The notes under the pieces were generated by a model. It searched no databases. It had not been told where the DNA came from and was given only the letters and a program-made list of their open reading frames with translations. A stretch of 64,000 nucleotides of DNA from Antedon mediterranea (taxonomy: Eukaryota; Echinodermata; Crinoidea; Comatulida; Antedonidae), in NCBI RefSeq assembly GCF_964355755.1, contig NC_092680.1, forward strand, positions 12,065,001 through 12,129,000. Direction: 5' to 3'. This document shows, piece by piece, positions 1-13,061 of this stretch (its first letter is position 1; each line of letters opens with the position of its first letter). The position numbers and the translations under genes are program-made.

Positions 1-3000
1 TTTGTGCACTTTGATGTTTTTTGTGAAAAGTTTTATCGAAATGCTCAAAATGGTCTAAAACGGTTTCTATTGTGATTTTAAGCACTTTGATGATTTTGTG
101 TAACCAAGTTTCATCGAAATGTACAAAATGGTCTAAAACGTCTCCAAATGCGATTTGAAGCTATTCTAAGTACTTTTGTGGTTTTATGTTAACAAGTTTT
201 TTCGAAAATCACAAAATGGTCTAAAACGTCTTCAAATGCAATTTGAAGCTATTCTGTACACTTTGATGTTTTGTGTGAAAAAGTTTTGTCGAAATGCTCA
301 AAATGGTCTAAAACGTTTTTAAATACGATATTAAGCTATTTTGTGATCTTTGATGTTTTTGTGTGAAAAGTTTTATCGAAATGCTCAAAATGGTCTAAAA
401 CGGTTTCTATTGTGATTTTAAGCACTTTGATGATTTTGTGTAACCAAGTTTCATCGAAATGTACAAAATGGTCTAAAACGTCTCCAAATGCGATTTGAAG
501 CTATTCTAAGTACTTTTGTGTTTTTATGTTAACAAGTTTTTTCGAAAATCACAAAATGGTCTAAAACGTCTTCAAATGCGATTTGAAGCTATTCTGTACA
601 CTTTGATGTTTTGTGTGAAAAAGTTTTGCCAAAATGCTAAAAATGGTCTAAAACGTTTTTAAATCGATATTAAGCTATTTTGTGCTCTTTGATGTTTTTG
701 TGTAACCAAGTTTCATCGAAAATCACAAAATGGTCTAAAACGTCTCCAAATGCGATTTGAAGCTTTTCTAAGCACTTTGGTGTTTTTATGTTAACAAGTT
801 TTTTCGAAAAGCACAAAATGGTCTAAAACGTCTCCAAATGCGATTTGAAGCTCTTCTGTACACTTTGATGTTTTGTGTGAACAAGTTTTGTCGAAATTCT
901 CAAAATGGTCTAAAACGTTTTTAAATACGATATTAAGCTGTTTTGTGCACTTTGATTATTTGTGTGAAAAGTTTTAACGAAATGCTCAAAAAGGTCAAAA
1001 ACGGTTTCTAATGTGATTTTAAGCACTTTGATGTTTTTGTGTAACCAAGTTTTTTCGAAAATCACAAAATGGTCTAAAACGTCTCCAAATGCGATTTGAA
1101 GCTTTTCTAAGCACTTTGGTGTTTTTATGTTAACAAGTTTTTTCGAAAATCACAAAATGGTCTAAAACGTCTCCAAATGCGATTTGAAGATATTCTGAGC
1201 CCTTTGGTGTTTTTATGTTAAAAAGTTTTTTCGAAAATCACAAAATAGTCTAAAACGTCTCCAAATGCGATTTGAAGCTATTCTGTACACTTTGATGTTT
1301 TGTGTGAAAAAGTTTTGTCGAAATGCTCAAAATGGTCTAAAACGTTTTTAAAACGATATTAAGCTATTTTGTGCTCTTTGATTTTTTTGTGTAACCAAGT
1401 TTCATCGAAAATCACAAAATGGTCTAAAACGTCTCCAAATGCGATTTGAAGCTTTTATAAGCACTTTGGTGTTTTTATGTTAACAAGTTTTTTCGAAAAT
1501 CACGAAATGGTCTAAAATGTCTCCAAATGCGATTTGAAGATATTCTGAGCACTTTGATGTTTTTGTGTGAAAAGTTTTATCGAAATGCTCAAAATGGTCT
1601 AAAACGGTTTCTAATGCGATTTGAAGCTATTCTGTACACTTTGAAGTTTTTTGTGAAAAAGTTTTCTCGAAACGCTCAAAATGGTCTAAAACGTTTTTAA
1701 ATACGATATTAAGCTGTTTTGTGCACTTTAATGATTTGTGTGAAAAGTTTTAACGAAATGCTCAAAATGGTCAAAAACGGTTTCTAATGTGATTTTAAGC
1801 ACTTTGATGTTTTTGTGTAACCAAGTTTTTTAAAAAATCACAAAATGGTCTAAAACGTCTCCAAATGCGATTTGAAGCTTTTCTAAGCACTTTGGTGTTT
1901 TTATGTTAACAAGTTTTTTCGAAAATCACAAAATGGTCTAAAACGTCTCCAAATGCGATTTGAAGCTCTTCTGTACACTTTGATGTTTTGTGTGAAAAAG
2001 TTTTGTCGAAATTCTCAAAATGGTCTAAAACGTTTTTAAATACGATATTAAGCTGTTTTGTGCTCTTTGATGTTTTTGTGTAACCAAGTTTCATCGAAAA
2101 TCACAAAATGGTCTAAAACGTCTTCAAATGCGATTTGAAGCTATTCTGTACACTTTGATGTTTTGTGTGAAAAAGTTCTGTCAAAATGCTCAAAATGGTC
2201 TAAAACGTTTTTAAAACGATATTAAGCTATTTTGAGGTCTTTGATGTTTTTGTGTAACCAAGTTTCATCGAAAATCACAAAATGGTCTAAAACGTCTCCA
2301 AATGCGATTTGAAGCTTTTCTAAGCACTTTGGTGTTTTTATGTTAACAAGTTTTTTCGAAAATCACAAAATGGTCTAAAACGTCTCCAAATGCGATTTGA
2401 AGCTCTTCTGTACACTTTGATGTTTTGTGTGAAAAAGTTTTGTCGAAATTCTCAAAATGGTCTAAAACGTTTTTAAATACGATATTAAGCTGTTTTGTGC
2501 ACTTTTATTATTTGTGTGAAAAGTTTTAACGAAATGCTCAAAATGGTCAAAAACGGTTTCTAGTGTGATTTTAAGCACTTTGATGTTTTTGTGTAACCAA
2601 GTTTTTTCGAAAATCACAAAATGGTCTAAAACGTCTCCAAATGCGATTTGAAGCTTTTCTAAGCACTTTGGTGTTTTTATGTTAACAAGTTTTTTCGAAA
2701 ATCACAAAATGGTCTAAAACGTTTCCAAATGCGATTTAAAGATATTCTGAGCACTTTGGTGTTTTTATGTTAAAAAGTTTTTTCGAAAATCACAAAATAG
2801 TCTAAAACGTCTCCAAATGCGATTTGAAGCTATTCTGTACACTTTGATGTTTTGTGTGAAAAAGTTTTGTCGAAATGCTCAAAATGGTCTAAAACGTTTT
2901 TAAATACGATATTAAGCTATTTTGTGATCTTTGATGTTTTTGTGTGAAAAGTTTTATCGAAATGCTCAAAATGGTCTAAAACGGTTTCTAATGCGATTTG

Positions 3001-4518
3001 AAGCTATTCTGTACACTTTGAAGTTTTGTGTGAAAAAGTTTTCTCGAAATGCTCAAAATGGTCTAAAACGTTTTTATATACCATATTAAGCTATTTTGTG
3101 GACTTTGATGTTTTTTGTGAACAGTTTTATCGAAATGCTCAAAATGGTCTAAAACGGTTTCTATTGTGATTTTAAGCACTTTGATGATTTTGTGTAACCA
3201 AGTTTCATCGAAATGTACAAAATGGTCTAAAACGTCTCCAAATGCGATTTGAAGCTATTCTAAGCACTTTTGGGTTTTTATGTTAACAAGTTTATTAAAA
3301 AATCACAAAATGGTCTAAAACGTCTCCAAATGCGATTTGAAGCTATTCTGTACACTTTGATGTTTTGTGTGAAAAAGTTTTGTCGAAATGCTCAAAATGG
3401 TCTAAAACGTTTTTAAATACGATATTAAGCTATTTTGTGATCTTTGATGTTTTTGTGTGAAAAGTTTTATCGAAATGCTCAAAATGGTCTAAAACGGTTT
3501 CTAATGCGATTTGAAGCTATTCTTTACACTTTGAAGTTTTGTGTGAAAAAGTTTTCTCGAAATGCTCAAAATGGTCTAAAACGTTTTTATATACCATATT
3601 AAGCTATTTTGTTCACTTTGATGTTTTTTGTGAAAAGTTTTATCGAAATGCTCAAAATGGTCTAAAACGGTTTCTATTGTGATTTTAAGCACTTTGATGA
3701 TTTTGTGTAACCAAGTTTTATCAAAATGTACAAAATGGTCTAAAACGTCTCCAAATGCGATTTGAAGCTATTCTAAGTACTTTTGTGTTTTTATGTTAAC
3801 AAGTTTTTTCGAAAATCACAAAATGGTCTAAAACGTCTTCAAATGCGATTTGAAGCTATTCTGTACACTTTGATGTTTTGTGTGAAAAAGTTTTGTCGAA
3901 ATGCTCAAAATGGTCTAAAACGTTTTTAAATACGATATTAAGCTATTTTGTGATCTTTGATGTTTTTGTGTGAAAAGATTTATCGAAATGCTCAAAATGG
4001 TCTAAAACGGTTTCTAATGCGATTTGAAGCTATTCTGTACACTTTGAAGTTTTGTGTGAAAAAGTTTTATCGAAATACTCAAAATGGTCTAAAACGGTTT
4101 CTATTGTGATTTTAAGCACTTTGATGATTTTGTGTAACCAAGTTTCATCAAAATGTACAAAATGGTTTTAAAACGTCTCCAAATGCGATTTGAAGCTATT
4201 CTAAGTACTTTTGTGTTTTTATGTTAACAAGTTTTTTCGAAAATCACAAAATGGTCTAAAACGTCTCCAAATGCGATTTGAAGCTTTTTTGTACACTTTG
4301 ATGTTTTGTGTTAACAGGTTTTTTTTCGAAAATCACAAAATGGTCTTAAACGTTTTTAAATACGATATTAAGCTATTTTGTGCTCTTTGATGTTTTTGTG
4401 TGAAAAGTTTTATTGAAATGCTCAAAATGGTCTAAAACGGTTTATAATGTGATTTGAAGCTATTCTTAGCACTTTGGTGTTATTATGTTAACAAGTTTTT
4501 TCAAAAATCACAAAATGG
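1..4518 (+). repeat. Satellite A array, forward orientation
   Basis: Tandem monomers of about 78-88 bp, each anchored by the near-invariant core AAAATGGTCTAAAACG followed by a variable half such as TCTCCAAATGCGATTTGAAGC or TTTTTAAATACGATATTAAGC. Four monomer types alternate to give a higher-order period of about 340 bp (the same phrase starts at 23 and 363). Further down the order is irregular, with groups of four to six monomers. The short minus-strand reading frames here are by-products of the period and have no independent support as genes. Confidence 0.95.
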
Positions 4519-5240
4519 AAAAAACTTGTTAACATAAAAACACCAACGTGCTTAGAATAGCTTCAAATCGCATTTGTAGACGTTTTAGACCATTTTGTGC
4601 ATTTCGATGAAACTTGGGTACACAAAAACATCAAAGTGCTTAAAATCACATTTGAAACCGTTTTAGTTTTTGTGTAACCAAGTTTCATCGAAATGCACAA
4701 AATGGTCTAAAACGTCTCCCAATGCGATTTGAAGCTATTCTAAGAACTTTTGTGTTTTTGTGTTAAAAGGTTTTTTCGAAAATCACAAAATGGTCTAAAA
4801 CGTCTCCAAATGCGATTTGAAGCTTTTTTGTACACTTTGATGTTTTAGACCATTTTGTGCATTTCGATGAAACTTGGGTACACAAAAACATCAAAGTGCT
4901 TAAAATCACATTTGAAACCGTTTTAGACCATTTTGAGCATTTCGATAACACTTTTCATATAAAAACATCAAAGTGCACAAAATAGCTTAAAATGGTATTT
5001 GAAAACGTTTTAGACCATTTTGAGCATTTCGACAAAACTTTTTCACAAAAAACATCAAAGTGTACAGAATAGCTTCAAATCGCATTTGGAGACGTTTTAG
5101 ACCATTTTGTGATTTTTTAATAAACTTGTTAACATAAAAACCCAAAAGTGCTTAGAATAGCTTCAAATCGCATTTGGAAACGTTTTAGACCAATTTGTAC
5201 ATTTCGATGAAACTTGGTTACACAAAATAATCAAAGTCCT
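4459..5240. repeat. Satellite A inversion cluster
   Basis: The array changes strand three times in under 400 bp. A hairpin has arms 4459-4501 and 4519-4561 (43 bp, about 3 mismatches, 17-nt loop). A second has arms 4583-4628 and 4667-4712 (46 bp, one mismatch). A third flip near 4847 leaves satellite A in reverse orientation up to the junction with satellite B at about 5240. Confidence 0.9.
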
Positions 5241-7075
5241 TTTAGAGCCATAGTAACAAGTTATGTCAAAAAATAAAAGGGTCTAAATTTGGCCATTTTT
5301 CGAAAATTTCCCTAAGGTGTATCATAAGATTTTTATTCGAAAAATGGTTAAAATTGACACTTTTTTAAATTCGAAAATTATGCTATACTATTGCCAATAA
5401 TGCTAATATATTGTGCTAACATCATCTTAAACAGCCAGAGTAACTAGTTATGTCAAAAAATAAAAGGTTTGAAATTTTACCATTTTTGCGAAAATTTCCC
5501 TGGAATTTTTTTCGAAAAATGGCAAAAATTTCTACTTTTTAAAATTAAAAAAGTATGCTATATTATATTGCCATTTATGCAAATATATTGTGCTAATATC
5601 ATCTTATAGAGCCATAGTAACTAGTTATGTCAAAAAATAAAAGGATTGAAATATGGCCATTTTTGCGAAAATTTCATAGGCATTTTTTTCGAAAAATGGC
5701 CAAAATTTCCACTTTTTAAAATTCAATAATTATGCTATTATATTGGCATTTATGCAAATATATTGTGTTAGCATCATCTTATAGAGCCATCGTAACTAGT
5801 TATGTCAAAAAATAAAAGGGTCGAAATTTGGCAAATTTTTCGTAAATTTCGCTGCGGGGGACCATAGGATTTTTTTTTCGAAAAATGGTCAAAATTTCCA
5901 TTGTTTAAAATTAAAAAAGTATGCTATATAATATTGCCATTTATGCAAAAATATTGTGCTAACATCATCTTATAGAGCCATAGTAACTAGTTATGTCAAA
6001 ACATATAAGGGTTTAAGTTTGCGGGGGACTACAGGATTTTTATTTTCGAAAAATTGCCAAAATTTCCACTTGAAATTAAAAAATTATGCTATAATATTGC
6101 CATTTAACATTATTTTATAAAGCCATAGTAACTAGTCATGTCAAAAATTAAAGGTTTGAAATTTTGCCATTTTTGTGAAAATTTCCCTGCGGGGGACCAT
6201 AGGAATTCTTTCGAAAAATGACCAAAAATTTCCACTTTTTAAAATTTAATAATTATGCTATTATATTGGCATTTATGCAAATATATTGTGTTAGAATCAA
6301 CTTATAGAGCCATCGTAACTAGTTATGTAAAAAAATAAAAGGGTCGAAATTTGGCAATTTTTCGAAAATTTCGCTGCGGAGGACCATTGGAATTTTTTCG
6401 AAAAATTGCCAAAATTTCCACTTTTTGAAATTCAAAAATTATGCTATAATATTGCCATTTATGCACATATATTGTGCTAACATTATTTTATAGAGCCATA
6501 GTAACTGGTAATGTCAAATAATAAAAGGTTTGAAATTTTCCAATTTTTGTGAAAATTTCCCTGCGGGGACCATAGGAATTCTTTTCGAAAAATGTCCAAA
6601 ATTTCCACTTTTTAAAATTCAATAATTATGCTATTATATTGGCATTTATGCAAATATATTGTGTTAGAATCATCTTATAGAGCCATCGTAACTAGTTATG
6701 TCAAAAACTAAAAGGGTCGAAATTTGGCAATTTCTCGAAAATTTCGCTGCGTGGGACCATAGGAATTTTTTCGAAAAATTGCCAAAATTTCCACTTTTTG
6801 AAATTCAAAAATTATGCTATAATATTGACATTTATGCACATATATTATGCTAACATCATCTTATAGAGCCATAGTAACTAGTTATGTCAAAAATAAAAGG
6901 TTGGAAATTTTGCAATTTTTGCGAAAATTTCCCTGCGGGGGACCATAGGAATTTTTTCGAAAAATGGCAAAAATTTCTACTTTTTAAAATTAAAAAAGTA
7001 TGCTATATAATATTGCCATTTATGCAAATATATTGTGCTAACATCATCTTATTGAGCCATAGTAACTAGTTATGT

Positions 7076-9805
7076 CAAAAAATAAAAGGATTGAAATTTG
7101 GCCATTTTTTCGAAAATTTCATAGGAATTTTTTTGAAAAATGGCCAATATTTCCACTTTTTAAAATTCAATAATTATGCTATTATATTGGCATTTATGCA
7201 AATATTTTGTGTTAGCATCATTTTATAGAGCCATCGTAACTAGTTATGTCAAAAAATAAAAGGGTCAAAATTTGGCAAATTTTTCGTAAATTTTGCTGCG
7301 AGGGACCATACAATTTTTTTTCGAAAAATGGTCAAAATTTCCATTGTTTAAAATTAAAAAAGTATGCTATATAATATTGCCATTTATGCAAATATATTGT
7401 GCTAACATCATCTTATGTAACTAGTTATGTCAAAAAATAAAAGGGTCGAAATTTGTGGGGGACTACAGAATTTTTTTTTTCGAAAAATGGCAAAAATTTC
7501 CACTTTTTGAAATTCAAAAATTATGCTATAATATTGCCATTTATGCACATATATTGTGCTAACATTATTTTATAGAGCCATAGTAACTAGTTATGTACAA
7601 AAATAAAAGGTTTGAAATTGTGCCATTTTTGTGAAAATTTCCCTGCGGGGGACCATAGGAATTCTTTTCGAAAAATGGCCAAAATTTACACTTTTTAAAA
7701 TTCAATAATTATGCTATTATATTGGTATTTATGCAAATATATTGTGTTAGAATCATCTTATAGAGCCATCGTAACTAGTTATGTCAAAAACTAAAAGGGT
7801 CGAAATTTGGCAATTTTTCGAAAATTTCGCTGCGTGGGACCATAGGAAATTTTTCGAAAAATTGCCAAAATTTCCACTTTTTGAAATTCAAAAATTATGC
7901 TATAATATTGCCATTTATGCACATATATTGTGCTAACATCATCTTATAGAGCCATAGTAACTAGTTATGTCAAAAAATAAAAGGGTCTAAATTTGGCAAT
8001 TTTTCGAAAATTTCCCTTCGGGGGACCATAATATTTTTATTTGAAAAATGGCGAAAATTTACACATTTTTAAATTCGAAAATTATGCTATAATATTGCCA
8101 TTTATGCAAATATATTGTGCTAACATCATCTTATACAGCCAGAGTAACTAGTTATGTCAAAAAATAAAAGGTTTGAAATTTTGCCATTTTTGCGAAAATT
8201 TCCCTGCCATAGGAATTTTTTCGAAAAAATTGCCAAAATTTCTACTTTTTAAAATTAAAAAAGTATGCTATAAAATTGCCATTTAGGCAAATATATTGTG
8301 CTAACATCATCTTATAGAGCCATAGTAACTAATTATGTCAAAAAATAAAAGGTTTGAAATTTGGCCATTTTTGCGAAAATGCCTTAGGAATTCTTTTCGA
8401 AAAATGACCAAAATTTCCACTTTTTAAAAATCAATAATTATGCTATTATATTGGCATTTATGCAAATATATTGTGTTAGAATCATCTTATAGAGCCATAG
8501 TAACTAATTATGTCAAAAAATAAAAGGTTTGAAATTTGGCCATTTTTGCGAAAATTTTCCTGCCTTAGGAATTCTTTTCGAAAAATGACCAAAATTTCTA
8601 CTTTTTGAAATTCAAAAATTATGCTATAATATTGCCATTTATGCACATATATTGTGCTAACATCATCTTATAGAGCCATAGTAACTAGTTATGTCAAAAA
8701 ATAAAAGGATCTAAATTTGGCCATTTTTCGAAAATTTCCCTTCGGGGGACCATAAGATTTTTATTCGAAAAATGGCGAAAATTTACACTTTTTGAAATTC
8801 GAAAATTATGCTATAATATTGCCATTAATGCAAATATATTGTGCTAACATCATCTTATACAGCCAGAGTAACTAGTTATGGCAAAAAAATAAAAGGTTTG
8901 AAATTTTACCATTTTTGCAAAAATTTCCATGCCTTAGGAATTCTTTTCGAAAAATGACCAAAATTTCCACTTTTTAAAAATCAATAATTATGCTATTATA
9001 TTGGCATTTATGCAAATATATTGTGTTAGAATCATCTTATAGAGCCATAGTAACTAATTATGTCAAAAAATAAAAGGTTTGAAATTTGGCCATTTTTGCG
9101 AAAATTTTCCTGCCTTAGGAATTCTTTTCGAAAAATGACCAAAATTTCTACTTTTTGAAATTCAAAAATTATGCTATAATATTGCCATTTATGCACATAT
9201 ATTGTGCTAACATCATCTTATAGAGCCATAGTAACTAGTTATGTCAAAAAATAAAAGGATCTAAATTTGGCCATTTTTCGAAAATTTCCTTTCGGGGGAC
9301 CATAAGATTTTTATTCGAAAAATGGCGAAAATTTACACTTTTTGAAATTCGAAAATTATGCTATAATATTGGCATTTATGCAAATATATTGTGTTAGAAT
9401 CATCTTATAGAGCCGTCGTAACTAGTTATGTCAAAAACTAAAAGGGTCGAAATTTGGCAATTTTTCGAAAATTTCGCTGCGTGGGACCATAGGAATTTTT
9501 TCGAAAAATTGCCAAAATTTCCACTTTTTGAAATTCAAAAATTATCCTATAATATTGACATTTATGCACATATATTATGCTAACATCATCTTATAGAGCC
9601 ATAGTAACTAGTTATGTCAAAAATAAAAGGTTTGAAATTTTGCCATTTTTACGAAAATTTTCCTGCGGGGGACCATAGGAATTTTTTCGAAAAATGGCCA
9701 AAATTTCTACTTCTTAAAATTAAAAAAGTATGCTATATAATATTGCCATTTATGCAAATATATTGTGCTAACATCATCTTATTGAGCCATAGTAACTAGT
9801 TATGT
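7076..9805 (+). repeat. Satellite B higher-order copy 1 (about 2.73 kb)
   Basis: This segment aligns with the one starting at 9806 at an offset of 2,730-2,731 bp (for example the diagnostic unit with TGTGGGGGACTACAGAATT near 7450 and near 10180). It is shorter than the following two copies by about three monomers, consistent with deletion or with gain of monomers in the others. Confidence 0.75.
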
Positions 9806-12800
9806 CAAAAAATAAAAGGATTGAAATTTGGCTATTTTTGCGAAAATTTCATAGGAATTTTTTTGAAAAATGGCCAATATTTCCACTTTTTAAAATTCAA
9901 TAATTATGCTATTTTATTGGCATTTATGCAAATATATTGTGTTAGCATCATCTTATAGAGCCATCGTAACTAGTTATGTCAAAAAATAAAAGGGTCAAAA
10001 TTTGGCAAATTTTTCGTTAATTTTGCTGCGGGGGACCATACAATTTTTTTCTCGAAAAATGGTCAAAATTTCCATTGTTTAAAATTTAAAAAGTATGCTA
10101 TATAATATTGCCATTTATGCAAATATATTGGGCTAACATCATCTTATGTAACTAGTTATGTCAAAAAATAAAAGGGTCGAAATTTGTGGGGGACTACAGA
10201 ATTTTTTTTTTCGTAAAATGGCAAAAATTTCCACTTTTTGAAATTCAAAAATTATGCTATAATATTGCCATTTATGCACATATATTGTGCTAACATTATT
10301 TTATAGAGCCATAGTAACTAGTTATGTACAAAAATAAAAGGTTTGAAATTGCGCCATTTTTGTGAAAATTTCCCTGCGGGGGACCATAGGAATTCTTTTC
10401 GAAAAATGGCCAAAATTTACACTTTTTAAAATTCAATAATTATGCTATTATATTGGTATTTATGCAAATATATTGTGTTAGAATCATCTTATAGAGCCAT
10501 CGTAACTAGTTATGTCAAAAACTAAAAGGGTCGAAATTTGGCAAATTTTTCGAAAATTTCGCTGCGTGGGACCATAGGAATTTTTTCGAAAAATTGCCAA
10601 AATTTCCACTTTTTGAAATTCAAAAATTATGCTATAATATTGCCATTTATGCACATATATTGTGCTAACATCATCTTATAGAGCCATAGTAACTAGTTAT
10701 GTCAAAAAATAAAAGGATCTAAATTTGGCCATTTTTCGAAAATTTCCCTTCGGGGGACCATAAGATTTTTATTCGAAAAATGGCGAAAATTTACACTTTT
10801 TGAAATTCGAAAATTATGCTATAATATTGCCATTAATGCAAATATATTGTGCTAACATCATCTTATACAGCCAGAGTAACTAGTTATGTCAAAAAAATAA
10901 AAGGTTTGAAATTTTACCATTTTTGCGAAAATTTCCATGCCTTAAGAATTCTTTTCGAAAAATGACCAAAATTTCTAATTTTTAAAAATCAATAATTATG
11001 CTATTATATTGGCATTTATGCAAATATATTGTGTTAGAATCATCTTATAGAGCCATAGTAACTAATTATGTCAAAAAATAAAAGGTTTGAAATTTGGCCA
11101 TTTTTGCGAAAATTTTCCTGCCTTAGGAATTCTTTTCGAAAAATGACCAAAATTTCTACTTTTTGAAATTCAAAAATTATGCTATAATATTGCCATTTAT
11201 GCACATATATTGTGCTAACATCATCTTATAGAGCTATAGTAACTAGTTATGTCAAAAAATAAAAGGATCTAAATTTGGCCATTTTTCGAAAATTTCCCTT
11301 CGGGGGACCATAAGATTTTTATTCGAAAAATGGCGAAAATTTACACTTTTTGAAATTCGAAAATTATGCTATAATATTGCCATTAATGCAAATATATTGT
11401 GCTAACATCATCTTATACAGCCAGAGTAACTAGTTATGTCAAAAAAATAAAAGGTTTGAAATTTTACCATTTTTGCGAAAATTTTCTTACGGGGGACCGT
11501 AGGAATTTTTTCGAAAAATGCCAAAAATTTCGACTTTTTAAAATTTAAAAAGTATGCTTTATAATAGTGCCATTTATGCAAATATATTGTGCTAACATCA
11601 TCTTATACAGCCATTTTAACTAGTTATGTCAAAAAATATAAGGGTCAAAGTTTGCGGGGGACCACAGGATTTTTATTTTCGAAAAATTGCCAAAATTTCC
11701 ACTTGCAATTAAAAAATTATGCTATAATATTGCCATTTATGCACGTATATTGTGCTAACATTATTTTATAGAGCCATAGTAACTAGTCATGTCAAAAAAA
11801 AAAAGGTTTCAAATTTTGCCATTTTTGTGAAAATTTCCCTGCGGGGGACCATAGGAATTCTTTCGAAAAATGACCAAAATTTCCACTTTTTAAAATTCAA
11901 TAATTATGCTATTATATTGGCATTTATGCAAATATATTGTGTTAGAATCATCTTATAGAGCCGTCGTAACTAGTTATGTCAAAAACTAAAAGGGTCGAAA
12001 TTTGGCAATTTTTCGAAAATTTCGCTGCGTGGGACCATAGGAATTTTTTCGAAAAATTGCCAAAATTTCCACTTTTTGAAATTCAAAAATTATGCTATAA
12101 TATTGACATTTATGCACATATATTATGCTAACATCATCTTATAGAGCCATAGTAACTAGTTATGTCAAAAATAAAAAGTTTGAAATTTTGCCATTTTTAC
12201 GAAAATTTCCCTACGGGGGACCATGGAATTTTTTCGAAAAATGGCCAAAATTTCTACTTCTTAAAATTAAAAAAGTATGCTATATAATATTGCCATTTAT
12301 GCAAATATATTGTGCTAACATCATCTTATTGAGCCATAGTAACTAGTTATGTCAGAAAATAAATGGATTGAAATTTGGCCATTTTTGCGAAAATTTCATA
12401 GGAATTTTTTTGAAAAATGGCCAATATTTCCACTTTTTAAAATTCAATAATTATGCTATTATATTGGCATTTATGCAAATATATTGTGTTAGCATCATCT
12501 TATAGAGCCATCGTAACTAGTTATGTCAAAAAATAAAAGGGTCAAAATTTGGCAAATTTTTCGTAAATTTTGCTGCGGGGGACCATACAATTTTTTTTCG
12601 AAAAATGGTCAAAATTTCCATTGTTTAAAATTAAAAAAGTATGCTATATAATATTGCCATTTATGCAAATATATTGTGCTAACATCATCTTATGTAACTA
12701 GTTATGTCAAAAAATAAAAGGGTCGAAATTTGTGGGGGACTACAGAATTTTTTTTTTTGTAAAATGGCAAAAATTTCCACTTTTTGAAATTCAAAAATTA

Positions 12801-13061
12801 TGCTATAATATTGCCATTTATGCACATATATTGTGCTAACATTATTTTATAGAGCCATAGTAACTAGTTATGTACAAAAATAAAAGGTTTGAAATTGTGC
12901 CATTTTTGTGAAAATTTCCCTGCGGGGGACCATAGGAATTCTTTTCGAAAAATGGCCAAAATTTACACTTTTTAAAATTCAATAATTATGCTATTATATT
13001 GGTATTTATGCAAATATATTGTGTTAGAATCATCTTATAGAGCCATCGTAACTAGTTTTGT
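9806..13061 (+). repeat. Satellite B higher-order copy 2 (3,256 bp)
   Basis: Every landmark compared recurs 3,256 bp later: AATAAAAGGATTG at 9811 and 13067, the CGGGGGACCATAAG unit at about 11290 and 14546, and three short frames at 11589/11752/12125 and 14845/15008/15381. The unit equals about 18 monomers. Confidence 0.9.

Noticed and set aside
1906-2094. Minus-strand frames in satellite A (such as 1906-2094 and 4763-4951) that read like a repetitive LDHF/SKCTK protein
   Set aside because: They follow from monomer periodicity without stops. They recur in every suitable monomer group and lack start context or any domain.
11589-12346. Recurring 60-82-codon plus-strand frames in satellite B
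   Set aside because: They reappear at exactly the HOR offsets and encode low-complexity Ile/Phe/Lys-rich products of the repeat. No selection signal is visible.
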